In this document: positions 1 through 11,347 of the stretch, piece after piece
How the letters are laid out: each line of letters starts with the position of its first letter
How positions within the stretch are numbered: the first letter of the stretch is position 1
Assembly: GCF_910591885.1 (NCBI RefSeq)
Contig: NW_025963548.1
Coordinates: 6,439,501 to 6,503,500, forward strand
Direction: 5' to 3'
DNA: 64,000 bases
Origin: Bombus terrestris
Taxonomy: Eukaryota; Arthropoda; Insecta; Hymenoptera; Apidae
Notes under the pieces: generated by a model
Databases searched by the model: none
The model's input: the letters and a program-made list of their open reading frames with translations, nothing else
Told to the model about the DNA's origin: nothing
Translations under genes and position numbers: made by a program

Positions 1-330
1 TTATATTGCATCACTATAGGACGCATTACGTTGTATACTATTACGTTATAACGTATAACGTTATATTGCATCACTATATGACGTATAACGATATATTGCA
101 TTACTAAATGACGTATAACGTTATATAGCTTCTCTTTATGACGTATAACGTTATATACTACTACGTTATAACGTATAACGTTAGCTTGCATCACTATATG
201 TCGTATAACGTTATATTGCATCACTACTGATCGTATAACGTTATATACTTTTACGTTATAACGTATAACGTTGTATTGCATCACTATAGGACGTATAACG
301 TTATATTGCATCACTATATGACGTATAACG
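1..330. repeat. Array tail leading to the first X
   Basis: Eleven monomers. The last seven (121-330) form the pre-X tail: E, then monomers with ACTACTACG, TTAGCTTGC, CACTACTGATCG, ACTTTTACG, TTGTATTGC, and a plain A. The segment repeats at 2189-2518; the one difference I saw is G at 278 against A at 2466. Confidence 0.92.
301..330. repeat. Monomer type A (reference copy)
   Basis: This is the commonest monomer, with TTGCATCACTATATG in its first part and the shared ACGTATAACG end. Main variants are ATAGGACGTATTACG, usually directly before B; ACATGACG, usually after G; GTGTAACG ends; and TTGTATTGC starts. It contains two CpG in 30 bp, where its own base composition (5 C, 4 G) predicts about 0.7. 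Confidence 0.95.
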
Positions 331-361
331 TTATATACTATTACGTTGAGGAGGAATAACG
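331..361. repeat. Landmark X, GAGGAGG subtype, 31 bp (15 copies)
   Basis: X is a B-like monomer whose second half is replaced by GTTGAGGAGGAATAACG. At 31 bp it shifts the register by +1. It is the only G-rich purine run in the array. Copies with CTATTACG start at 331, 2519, 6206, 13616, 15924, 29517, 31885, 35339 and 37692. Copies with CAATTACG start at 20845, 24175, 33147, 43783, 45824 and 55764. It resembles a Shine-Dalgarno core, but no suitable start codon follows at normal spacing and the context is not bacterial. Confidence 0.93.
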
Positions 362-391
362 TCATATTGCATGACTATAGGACGTATAACG
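362..391. repeat. Monomer type G (reference copy)
   Basis: G starts TCATATTGC and carries CATGACTATAGG where A has CATCACTATA. It usually sits two places after F (E F A G). A version with GACTACAGG is typical of the last few monomers before a Y landmark. Confidence 0.92.
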
Positions 392-511
392 TTATATTGC
401 ATCACTACATGACGTATAACGTTATATTGCATCACTATATGACGTATAACGTCATATTGCATGACTATAGGACGTATAACGTTATATTGCATCACTATAG
501 GACGTATTACG

Positions 512-541
512 TTATATACTATTACGTTATAACGTATAACG
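512..541. repeat. Monomer type B (reference copy)
   Basis: B lacks the GCATCACT segment and reads TATACTATTACG followed by TTATAACGTATAACG. The two 15-bp halves match at 11 of 15 positions, so B looks like an internal dimer. It contains the 12-bp palindrome ACGTTATAACGT and three CpG. It normally lies between an A ending in ATTACG and a C. Confidence 0.95.
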
Positions 542-551
542 TTATACTGCA
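532..551. other. Palindromic monomer junction (reference copy)
   Basis: TATAACGTTATA, spanning the end of one monomer and the start of the next, is a perfect 12-bp inverted repeat. It is present at most junctions and widens to GTATAACGTTATAC where C follows B. In register it encodes Tyr-Asn-Val-Ile on both strands, which explains why frames on both strands share YNVI. It contains an ACGT core and could extrude as small hairpins or bind a dimeric protein; neither is shown. Confidence 0.85.
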
Positions 552-571
552 TCACTATATGACGTATAACG
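542..571. repeat. Monomer type C (reference copy)
   Basis: C differs from A mainly by TTATACTGC in place of TTATATTGC, and it follows B in nearly all higher-order units. The B-C junction extends the palindrome to 14 bp, GTATAACGTTATAC. Confidence 0.9.
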
Positions 572-601
572 ATATATTGCATTACTAAATGACGTATAAC
601 G
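572..601. repeat. Monomer type D, closes the higher-order unit
   Basis: D starts ATATATTGC rather than TTATATTGC and carries CATTACTAAATG. Its TAA is the stop that ends every plus-strand 79/99-codon frame. D is nearly always followed by E, so D|E is the natural boundary of the 270/330-bp unit. A variant with TCGCATTACTGAATG replaces it in some units. Confidence 0.92.
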
Positions 602-631
602 TTATATAGCTTCTCTTTATGACGTGTAACG
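602..631. repeat. Monomer type E, opens the higher-order unit
   Basis: E replaces GCATCACTATA with the pyrimidine-rich AGCTTCTCTTTATG and is the clearest marker of the second-level period. In the best run its starts lie at 9834, 10104, 10374, 10674, 10944 and 11214, which are steps of 270, 270, 300, 270 and 270 bp. Variants are TATCTTCTC, AAAGCTTCTC (creating AAGCTT), AGCTTCCC and AGCTCCTC. Confidence 0.94.
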
Positions 632-661
632 TTATGAACTATTACGTTATGACGTATAACG
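632..661. repeat. Monomer type F, second monomer of the unit
   Basis: F reads TTATGAACTATTACG followed by a B-like second half, and almost always follows E. Its halves match at 11 of 15 positions, as in B. In some units it is tripled (E F F F), with ACTGTTACG in the last copy, for example from 4197, 7884, 12746, 19764, 23094 and 47264. Confidence 0.92.
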
Positions 662-1321
662 TTATATTGTATCACTATATGACGTATAACGTCATATTGC
701 ATGACTATAGGACGTATTACGTTATATACTATCACGTTATAACGTATAACGTTATATTGCATCACTATATGACGGATAACGATATATTGCATTACTAAAT
801 GACGTATAACGTTATATAGCTTCTCTTTATGACGTGTAACGTTATGAACTATTACGGTATAACTTATAACATTATATTGCATCACTATATGACGTATAAC
901 GTCATATTGCATGACTATAGGACGTATAACGTTATATCGCATTACTGAATGACGTATAACGTTATATAGCTTCTCTTTATGACGTATAACGTTATGAACT
1001 ATTACGCTATAACGCCTAACGTTATATTGCATCACTATATGACGTATAACGTCATATTGCATGACTATAGGACGTATAACGTTATATTGCATCACTACAT
1101 GACCTATAACGTTATATTGCATCACTATAGGACGTATTACGTTATATACTATTACGTTATAACGTATAACGTTATACTGCATCACTATATGACGTATAAC
1201 GAAATATTGCATTACTAAATGACGTATAACGTTATATATCTTCTCCTTATGACGTGTAACGTTATGAAATATTACGTTATAACGTATAACGTTATATTGC
1301 ATCACTATATGACGTATAACG

Positions 1322-1349
1322 TCATATTGCATGACTACAGGACGTAACG
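1322..1349. repeat. 28-bp G variant lacking TA (8 copies)
   Basis: GACTACAGGACGTAACG lacks two bases of the usual ACGTATAACG. Copies start at 1322, 3450, 7137, 14547, 16855, 30448, 36255 and 38623, each four monomers before a 29-bp Y. Blocks starting at 20845, 24175, 43783 and 45824 have the full-length form at the same place, so the deletion marks one lineage of P blocks. Confidence 0.9.
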
Positions 1350-1439
1350 TTATATTGCATCACTATAGGATGTAATACGTTATGATATATTACGTTGTTA
1401 CGTATAACGTTTTATTGCATAACTATATGACGTATAACG

Positions 1440-1468
1440 ATATACTATAACGTTATGAATTAATATCG
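1440..1468. repeat. Landmark Y, 29-bp form (12 copies)
   Basis: Y reads ATATACTATAACG then TTATGAATTAATATCG and shifts the register by -1. Copies start at 1440, 3568, 7255, 14665, 16973, 21806, 25136, 30566, 36373, 38741, 44594 and 46635. All twelve are followed by the same pair of A variants with CACTAAATG then TTGTATTACTAAATG. The copies at 21806 and 25136 carry AATGAATATCG, and 14665 carries TTACGAATTAA. The minus-strand TAA in this monomer ends the long open frames. Confidence 0.93.
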
Positions 1469-2518
1469 TTATATTGCATCACTAAATGACGTATAACGTT
1501 ATATTGTATTACTAAATGACGTATAACGTTATATTGCATCACTATAGGACGTATTACGTTATATACTATTACGTTATAACGTATAACGTTATACTGCATC
1601 ACTATATGACGTATAACGATATATTGCATGACTATAGGACGTATAACGTTATATTGCATCACTACATGACGTATAACGTTATATTGCATCACTATAGGAC
1701 GTATTACGTTATATACTATTACGTTAGAACGTATAACGTTATATTGCATCACTATATGACGTATAACGTTATATTGCATCACTATATGACGTATAACGTC
1801 ATATTGCATGACTATAGGACGTATAACGTTATATTGCATCACTATAGGACGTATTACGTTATATACTATTACGTTAGAACGTATAACGTTATATTGCATC
1901 ACTATATGACGTATAACGTTATATTGCATCACTATATGACGTATAACGATATATTGCATTACTAAATGACGTATAACGTTATATAGCTTCTCTTTATGAC
2001 GTATAACGTTATGAACTATTACGTTATAACGTATAACGTTATATTGCATCACTATATGACGTATAACGTCATATTGCATGACTATAGGACGTATAACGTT
2101 ATATTGCATCACTATAGGACGTATTACGTTATATACTATTACGTTAGAACGTATAACGTTATATTGCATCACTACATGACGTATAACGTTATATTGCATC
2201 ACTATAGGACGCATTACGTTGTATACTATTACGTTATAACGTATAACGTTATACTGCATCACTATATGACGTATAACGATATATTGCATTACTAAATGAC
2301 GTATAACGTTATATAGCTTCTCTTTATGACGTATAACGTTATATACTACTACGTTATAACGTATAACGTTAGCTTGCATCACTATATGTCGTATAACGTT
2401 ATATTGCATCACTACTGATCGTATAACGTTATATACTTTTACGTTATAACGTATAACGTTGTATTACATCACTATAGGACGTATAACGTTATATTGCATC
2501 ACTATATGACGTATAACG
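1469..2518. repeat. Y-to-X run, 35 monomers
   Basis: Seventeen monomers rich in A-B pairs end in a D. An 11-mer follows at 1979-2308, then the seven-monomer pre-X tail. Two internal G A B A A stretches resemble each other, suggesting a local expansion. Confidence 0.9.
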
Positions 2519-3596
2519 TTATATACTATTACGTTGAGGAGGAATAACGTCATATTGCATGACTATAGGACGTATAACGTTATATTGCATCACTACATGA
2601 CGTATAACGTTATATTGCATCACTATAGGACGTATTACGTTATATACTATTACGTTATAACGTATAACGTTATACTGCATCACTATATGACGTATAACGA
2701 TATATTGCATTACTAAATGACGTATAACGTTATATAGCTTCTCTTTATGACGTGTAACGTTATGAACTATTACGTTATGACGTATAACGTTATATTGTAT
2801 CACTATATGACGTATAACGTCATATTGCATGACTATAGGACGTATTACGTTATATACTATCACGTTATAACGTATAACGTTATATTGCATCACTATATGA
2901 CGGATAACGATATATTGCATTACTAAATGACGTATAACGTTATATAGCTTCTCTTTATGACGTGTAACGTTATGAACTATTACGGTATAACTTATAACAT
3001 TATATTGCATCACTATATGACGTATAACGTCATATTGCATGACTATAGGACGTATAACGTTATATCGCATTACTGAATGACGTATAACGTTATATAGCTT
3101 CTCTTTATGACGTATAACGTTATGAACTATTACGCTATAACGCCTAACGTTATATTGCATCACTATATGACGTATAACGTCATATTGCATGACTATAGGA
3201 CGTATAACGTTATATTGCATCACTACATGACGTATAACGTTATATTCCATCACTATAGGACGTATTACGTTATATACTATTACGTTATAACGTATAACGT
3301 TATACTGCATCACTATATGACGTATAACGAAATATTGCATTACTAAATGACGTATAACGTTATATATCTTCTCCTTATGACGTGTAACGTTATGAAATAT
3401 TACGTTATAACGTATAACGTTATATTGCATCACTATATGACGTATAACGTCATATTGCATGACTACAGGACGTAACGTTATATTGCATCACTATAGGATG
3501 TAATACGTTATGATATATTACGTTGTTACGTATAACGTTTTATTGCATAACTATATGACGTATAACGATATACTATAACGTTATGAATTAATATCG
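2519..3596. repeat. P block, standard form, 36 monomers (1,078 bp)
   Basis: The order is X G A A B C D, E F A G B A D, E F A G D, E F A G A A B C D, E F A G(28 bp) A, a TATGATATATTACGTTG monomer, a TTTTATTGCATAAC monomer, then Y. Rare markers include TACGGTATAACTTATAACAT, TCGCATTACTGAATG and CGCTATAACGCCTAACG. The same length occurs at 6206, 13616, 15924, 29517 and 37692. Confidence 0.93.
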
Positions 3597-6205
3597 TTAT
3601 ATTGCATCACTAAATGACGTATAACGTTATATTGTATTACTAAATGACGTATAACGTTATATTGCATCACTAAAGGACGTATTACGTTATATACTATTAC
3701 GTTATAACGTATAACGTTATACTGCATCACTATATGACGCATAACGATATATTGCATGACTATAGGACGTATAACGTTATATTGCATCACTACATGACGT
3801 ATAACGTTATATTGCATCACTATAGGACGTATTACGTTATATACTATTACGTTATAACGTATAACGTTATACTGCATCACTATATGACGTATAACGATAT
3901 ATTGCATTACTAAATGACGTATAACGTTATATAGCTTCTCTTTATGACGTGTAACGTTATGAACTATTACGTTATAACGTATAACGTTATATTGCATCAC
4001 TATATGACGTATAACGTCATATTGCATGACTATAGGACGTATAACGTTATATTGCATCACTACATGACGTATAACGTTATATTGCATCACTATAGGACGT
4101 ATTACGTTATATACTATTACGTTATAACGTATAACGTTATACTGCATCACTATATGACGTATAACGATATATTGCATTACTAAAGGACGTATAACGTTAT
4201 ATAGCTTCTCTTTATGACGTGTAACGTTATGAACTATTACGTTATAACGTATAACGTTATGAACTATTACGTTATAACGTATAACGTTATGAACTGTTAC
4301 GTTATAACGTATAACGTTATATTGCATCACTATATGACGTATAACGTCATATTGCATGACTATAGGACGTATAACGTTATATTGCATCACTACATGACGT
4401 GTAACGTTATATTGCATCACTATAGGACGTATTACGTTCTATACTATTACGTTATAACGTATAACGTTATACTGCATCACTATATGACGTATAACGATAT
4501 ATTGCATTACTAAATGACGTATAACGTTATAGGGTTCTCTTTATGACGTATAACGTTATGAACTATTACGTTATAACGTATAACGTTATATTGCATCACT
4601 TTATGACGTATAACGTCATATTGCATGACTATAGGACGTATAACGTTGTATTGCATCACTATGGGACGTATTACGTTATATACTATTACGTTAGAACGTA
4701 TAACGTTATATTGCATCACTACATGCCGTGTAACGTTATATTGCATCACTATAGGACGTATTACGTTGTATACTATTACGTTATAACGTATAACGTTATA
4801 CTGCATCACTATATGACGTATAACGATATATTGCATTACTAAATGACGTATAACGTTATATAGCTTCTCTTTATGACGTATAACGTTATGAACTATTACG
4901 TTATAACGTATAACGTTATATTGCATCACTATATGACGTATAACGTCATATTGCATGACTATAGGACGTATAACGTTATATTGCATCACTACATGACGTA
5001 TAACGTTATATTGCATCACTATAGGACGTATTACGTTATATACTATTACGTTATAACGTATAACGTTATACTGCATCACTATATGACGTATAACGATATA
5101 TTGCATTACTAAAGGACGTATAACGTTATATAGCTTCTCTTTATGACGTGTAACGTTATGAACTATTACGTTATAACGTATAACGTTATATTGCATCACT
5201 ATATGACGTATAACGTCATATTGCATGACTATAGGACGTATAACGTTATATTGCATCACTACTGATCGTATAACGTTATATACTTTTACGTTATAACGTA
5301 TAACGTTGTATTGCATCACTATATGACGTATAACGTCATATTGCATGACTATAGGACGTATAACGTTATATTGCATCACTATAGGACGTATTACGTTATA
5401 TACTATTACGTTAGAACGTATAACGTTATATTGCATCACTATATGACGTATAACGTTATATTGCATCACTATATGACGTATAACGTCATATTGCATGACT
5501 ATAGGACGTATAACGTTGTATTGCATCACTATAGGACGTATTACGTTATATACTATTACGTTAGAACGTATAACGTTATATTGCATCACTATATGACGTA
5601 TAACGTTATATTGCATCACTATATGACGTATAACGATATATTGCATTACTAAATGACGTATAACGTTATATAGCTTCTCTTTATGACGTATAACGTTATG
5701 AACTATTACGTTATAACGTATAACGTTATATTGCATCACTATATGACGTATAACGTCATATTGCATGACTATAGGACGTATAACGTTGTATTGCATCACT
5801 ATAGGACGTATTACGTAATATACTATTACGTTAGAACGTATAACGTTATATTGCATCACTACATGACGTGTAACGTTATATTGCATCACTATAGGACGCA
5901 TTACGTTGTATACTATTACGTTATAACGTATAACGTTATACTGCATCACTATATGACGTATAACGATATATTGCATTACTAAATGACGTATAACGTTATA
6001 TAGCTTCTCTTTATGACGTATAACGTTATATACTACTACGTTATAACGTATAACGTTAGCTTGCATCACTATATGTCGTATAACGTTATATTGCATCACT
6101 ACTGATCGTATAACGTTATATACTTTTACGTTATAACGTATAACGTTGTATTGCATCACTATAGGACGTATAACGTTATATTGCATCACTATATGACGTA
6201 TAACG
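3597..6205. repeat. Y-to-X run, 87 monomers (2,609 bp)
   Basis: E starts lie at 3927, 4197, 4527 (29-bp variant), 4856, 5126, 5666 and 5996. The run therefore mixes 270, 330 and 540-bp steps and closes with the pre-X tail. It matches 7284 onward at an offset of 3,687 bp up to about 5,375. Confidence 0.9.
4527..4555. repeat. 29-bp E variant with AGGGTTCTC (5 copies)
   Basis: TTATAGGGTTCTCTTTATG replaces the normal E start, one base shorter. Copies start at 4527, 8214, 22765, 26095 and 39700, each between two 11-mer modules. The shift brings a minus-strand TAG, in the preceding D, into the long frame. All five probably descend from one event. Confidence 0.9.
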
Positions 6206-7283
6206 TTATATACTATTACGTTGAGGAGGAATAACGACATATTGCATGACTATAGGACGTATAACGTTATATTGCATCACTACATGACGTATAACGTTAT
6301 ATTGCATCACTATAGGACGTATTACGTTATATACTATTACGTTATAACGTATAACGTTATACTGCATCACTATATGACGTATAACGATATATTGCATTAC
6401 TAAATGACGTATAACGTTATATAGCTTCTCTTTATGACGTGTAACGTTATGAACTATTACGTTATGACGTATAACGTTATATTGTATCACTATATGACGT
6501 ATAACGTCATATTGCATGACTATAGGACGTATTACGTTATATACTATCACGTTATAACGTATAACGTTATATTGCATCACTATATGACGGATAACGATAT
6601 ATTGCATTACTAAATGACGTATAACGTTATATAGCTTCTCTTTATGACGTGTAACGTTATGAACTATTACGGTATAACTTATAACATTATATTGCATCAC
6701 TATATGACGTATAACGTCATATTGCATGACTATAGGACGTATAACGTTATATCGCATTACTGAATGACGTATAACGTTATATAGCTTCTCTTTATGACGT
6801 ATAACGTTATGAACTATTACGCTATAACGCCTAACGTTATATTGCATCACTATATGACGTATAACGTCATATTGCATGACTATAGGACGTATAACGTTAT
6901 ATTGCATCACTACATGACGTATAACGTTATATTGCATCACTATAGGACGTATTACGTTATATACTATTACGTTATAACGTATAACGTTATACTGCATCAC
7001 TATATGACGTATAACGAAATATTGCATTACTAAATGACGTATAACGTTATATATCTTCTCCTTATGACGTGTAACGTTATGAAATATTACGTTATAACGT
7101 ATAACGTTATATTGCATCACTATATGACGTATAACGTCATATTGCATGACTACAGGACGTAACGTTATATTGCATCACTATAGGATGTAATACGTTATGA
7201 TATATTACGTTGTTACGTATAACGTTTTATTGCATATCTATATGACGTATAACGATATACTATAACGTTATGAATTAATATCG
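6206..7283. repeat. P block, 36 monomers
   Basis: Same order as the block at 2519. The G after X begins ACATATTGC instead of TCATATTGC near 6237. Confidence 0.92.
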
Positions 7284-9143
7284 TTATATTGCATCACTAA
7301 ATGACGTATAACGTTATATTGTATTACTAAATGACGTATAACGTTATATTGCATCACTAAAGGACGTATTACGTTATATACTATTACGTTATAACGTATA
7401 ACGTTATACTGCATCACTATATGACGCATAACGATATATTGCATGACTATAGGACGTATAACGTTATATTGCATCACTACATGACGTATAACGTTATATT
7501 GCATCACTATAGGACGTATTACGTTATATACTATTACGTTATAACGTATAACGTTATACTGCATCACTATATGACGTATAACGATATATTGCATTACTAA
7601 ATGACGTATAACGTTATATAGCTTCTCTTTATGACGTATAACGTTATGAACTATTACGTTATAACGTATAACGTTATATTGCATCACTATATGACGTATA
7701 ACGTCATATTGCATGACTATAGGACGTATAACGTTATATTGCATCACTACATGACGTATAACGTTATATTGCATCACTATAGGACGTATTACGTTATATA
7801 CTATTACGTTATAACGTATAACGTTATACTGCATCACTATATGACGTATAACGATATATTGCATTACTAAAGGACGTATAACGTTATATAGCTTCTCTTT
7901 ATGACGTGTAACGTTATGAACTATTACGTTATAACGTATAACGTTATGAACTATTACGTTATAACGTATAACGTTATGAACTGTTACGTTATAACGTATA
8001 ACGTTATATTGCATCACTATATGACGTATAACGTCATATTGCATGACTATAGGACGTATAACGTTATATTGCATCACTACATGACGTGTAACGTTATATT
8101 GCATCACTATAGGACGTATTACGTTCTATACTATTACGTTATAACGTATAACGTTATACTGCATCACTATATGACGTATAACGATATATTGCATTACTAA
8201 ATGACGTATAACGTTATAGGGTTCTCTTTATGACGTATAACGTTATGAACTATTACGTTATAACGTATAACGTTATATTGCATCACTTTATGACGTATAA
8301 CGTCATATTGCATGACTATAGGACGTATAACGTTGTATTGCATCACTATGGGACGTATTACGTTATATACTATTACGTTAGAACGTATAACGTTATATTG
8401 CATCACTACATGCCGTGTAACGTTATATTGCATCACTATAGGACGTATTACGTTGTATACTATTACGTTATAACGTATAACGTTATACTGCATCACTATA
8501 TGACGTATAACGATATATTGCATTACTAAATGACGTATAACGTTATATAGCTTCTCTTTATGACGTATAACGTTATGAACTATTACGTTATAACGTATAA
8601 CGTTATATTGCATCACTATATGACGTATAACGTCATATTGCATGACTATAGGACGTATAACGTTATATTGCATCACTACATGACGTATAACGTTATATTG
8701 CATCACTATAGGACGTATTACGTTATATACTATTACGTTATAACGTATAACGTTATACTGCATCACTATATGACGTATAACGATATATTGCATTACTAAA
8801 GGACGTATAACGTTATATAGCTTCTCTTTATGACGTGTAACGTTATGAACTATTACGTTATAACGTATAACGTTATATTGCATCACTATATGACGTATAA
8901 CGTCATATTGCATGACTATAGGACGTATAACGTTATATTGCATCACTACTGATCGTATAACGTTATATACTTTTACGTTATAACGTATAACGTTGTATTG
9001 CATCACTATATGACGTATAACGTCATATTGCATGACTATAGGACGTATAACGTTATATTGCATCACTACATTACGTATAACGTTTTATTGCATCACTATA
9101 TGACGTATAACGTTATATACTATAACGTTATGAATTAATATCG
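7284..9143. repeat. Y-to-Y run, 62 monomers
   Basis: A copy of 3597-5375 at +3,687 bp, including the AGGGTTC monomer at 8214. It then diverges at about 9,062 into an A with ACATTACG, a TTTTATTGCATCAC monomer, and a 31-bp Y. Confidence 0.9.
9113..9143. repeat. Landmark Y, 31-bp form (20 copies)
   Basis: This form has TT added at the start and shifts the register by +1. Copies start at 9113, 11424, 12655, 17902, 19673, 26965, 27956, 33778, 40809, 41530, 42671, 48135, 49246, 51258, 52610, 54622, 57116, 58287, 60059 and 62641. Seven of them (11424, 12655, 19673, 41530, 42671, 51258, 54622) carry AATTATTATCG and are always followed by an A with ATGAAGTATAACG. The rest carry AATTAATATCG, with flanks of three other kinds. 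Confidence 0.93.
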
Positions 9144-11347
9144 TTATATTGCATCACTATATGACGTAGAACGTTGTATTGCATTACTAATTGACGTATA
9201 ACGTTATATAGCTTCTCTTTATGACGTATAACGTTATGAACTATTACGTTATAACGTATAACATTATATTGCATCACTATATGACGTATAACGTCATATT
9301 GCATGACTATAGGACGTATTACGATATATACTATTACGTTATAACGTATAACGTTATACTGCATCATTATATGACGTATAACGATATATTGCATTACTAA
9401 ATGACGCTTAACGTTATATAGCTTCTCTTTATGACGTGTAGCGTTATGAACTATTACGTTATAACGTATAACTTTATATTGCATCACTATATGACGTATA
9501 ACGTCATGTTGCATGACTATAGTACGTATAACGTTATATTGCATCACTACATGACGTATAACGTTATATTGCATCACTATAGGACGTATTACGTTATATA
9601 CTATCACGTTATAACATATAACGTTATATTGCATCACTATATGACGTATAACGTCATATTGCATGACTATAGGACGTATAACGTTATATTGCATCACTAC
9701 ATGACGTATAACGCTATATTGCATCACTATAGGTCGTATTACGTTATATACTATTACGTTATAACGTATAACGTTATACTGCATCACTATAGCACGTATA
9801 ATGTTATATCGCATTACTGAATGACGTATAACGTTATATAGCTTCTCTTTATGACGTATAACGTTATGAACTATTACGCTATAACGCATAACGTTATATT
9901 GCATCACTATATGACGTATAACGTCATGTTGCATGACTATAGGACGTATAACGTTATATTGCATCACTACATGACGTATAACGTTATATTGCATCACTAT
10001 AGGACGTATTACGTTATATACTATTACGTTATAACGTATAACGTTATACTGCATCACTATATGACGTATAACGATATATTGCATTACTAAATGACGTATA
10101 ACGTTATATAGCTTCTCTTTATGACGTATAACGTTATGAACTATTACGTTACAACGTATAACGTTATATTGCATCACTATATGACGTATAACGTCATATT
10201 GCATGACTATAGGACGTATAACATTATATTGCATCACTACATGACGTATAACGTTATATTGCATCACTATAGGACGTATTACGTTATATACTATTACGTT
10301 ATAACGTATAACGTTATACTGCATCACTATATGACGTATAACGATATATTGCATTACTAAATGACGTATAACGTTATATAGCTTCTCTTTATGACGTGTA
10401 ACGTTATGAACTATTACGTTATAACGTATAACGTTATATTGCATCACTATATGACGTATAACGTCATATTGCATGACTACAGGACTTATAACGTTATATT
10501 GCATCACTATAGGACGTATTACGTTATATTGCATCACTACATCACGTATAACGTTATATTGCATCACTATAGGACGTATTACGTTATATACTATCACGTT
10601 ATAACGTATAACGTTATATTGCATCACTATATGACGTATAACGATATATTGCATTACTAAATGACGTATAACGTTATAAAGCTTCTCTTTATGTCGTGTA
10701 ACGTTATGAACTATTACGTTATAACGTATAACGTTATATTGCATCACTATATGACGTATAACGTCATATTGCATGACTATAGGACGTATAACGTTATATT
10801 GCATTACTACATGACGTATAACGTTATATTGCATCACTATAGGACGTATTACGTTATATACTATCACGTTATAACGTATAACGTTATATTGCATCACTAT
10901 ATGACGTATAACGATATATTGCATTACTAAATGACGTATAACGTTATATAGCTTCTCTTTATTACGTGTAACGTTATGAACTATTACGTTATAACGTATA
11001 ACGTTATATTGCATCACTATATGACGTATAACGTCATATTGCATGACTATAGGACGTATAACGTTATATTGCATTACTACATGACGTATAACGTTATATT
11101 GCATCACTATAGGACGTATTACGTTATATACTATTTCGTTATAACGTATAACGTTATGCTGCATCACTATAGCACCTATAACGTTATATCGCATTACTGA
11201 ATGAAGCATTACGTTATATAGCTTCTCTTTATGACGTGTAACGTTATGAACTATTACGTTATAACTTATAACGTTATATTGCATCACTATATGACGTATA
11301 ACGTCATATTGCATGACTACAGGACGTATAACGTTATATTGCATCAC
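9128..11347 (-). other. Longest repeat-derived open frame, 739 codons; not called as a gene
   Basis: The minus strand is open for 739 codons, reading as variations on the decapeptide MQYNVIRPIV. It has no recognisable domain, signal peptide or membrane segment, and no sequence outside the satellite. The openness is expected: 30 bp is ten codons, and only 3 of 90 single-base changes in the consensus frame create a stop. Similar frames run between almost every pair of landmarks (576 codons at 4510-6240, 559 at 17917-19596, 526 at 27971-29551 and 33793-35373) and end at Y or X. A translated product is possible but unsupported. Confidence 0.85.

Larger units (their letters stand above)
331..1468. 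repeat. P block, 38 monomers (1,138 bp)
   Basis: X(GAGGAGG) to Y. It is the longest member of the P family: compared with the block at 2519 it has one extra A-G pair (60 bp) near 422-481. It contains the 28-bp G and the 29-bp Y. Confidence 0.92.

Noticed and set aside
346..588. Shine-Dalgarno-led gene start at GAGGAGGAATAACG
   Set aside because: The purine core is not followed by ATG/GTG at normal spacing. The frame that opens here starts with TTG inside the motif, and the host context looks eukaryotic.
331..6240. Real protein genes on the minus strand (333-, 319-, 313- and 576-codon frames)
   Set aside because: All are decapeptide repeats made by the 30-bp satellite in one frame, end at landmark monomers, and have no non-repeat sequence or domain. 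Only 3 of 90 single changes would create a stop, so openness is weak evidence.
10664..10703. Bacterial-type promoters from TTGCAT...TATAAC-like spacing in each monomer
   Set aside because: Such boxes recur about every 30 bp as a result of AT-rich composition and have no gene downstream.
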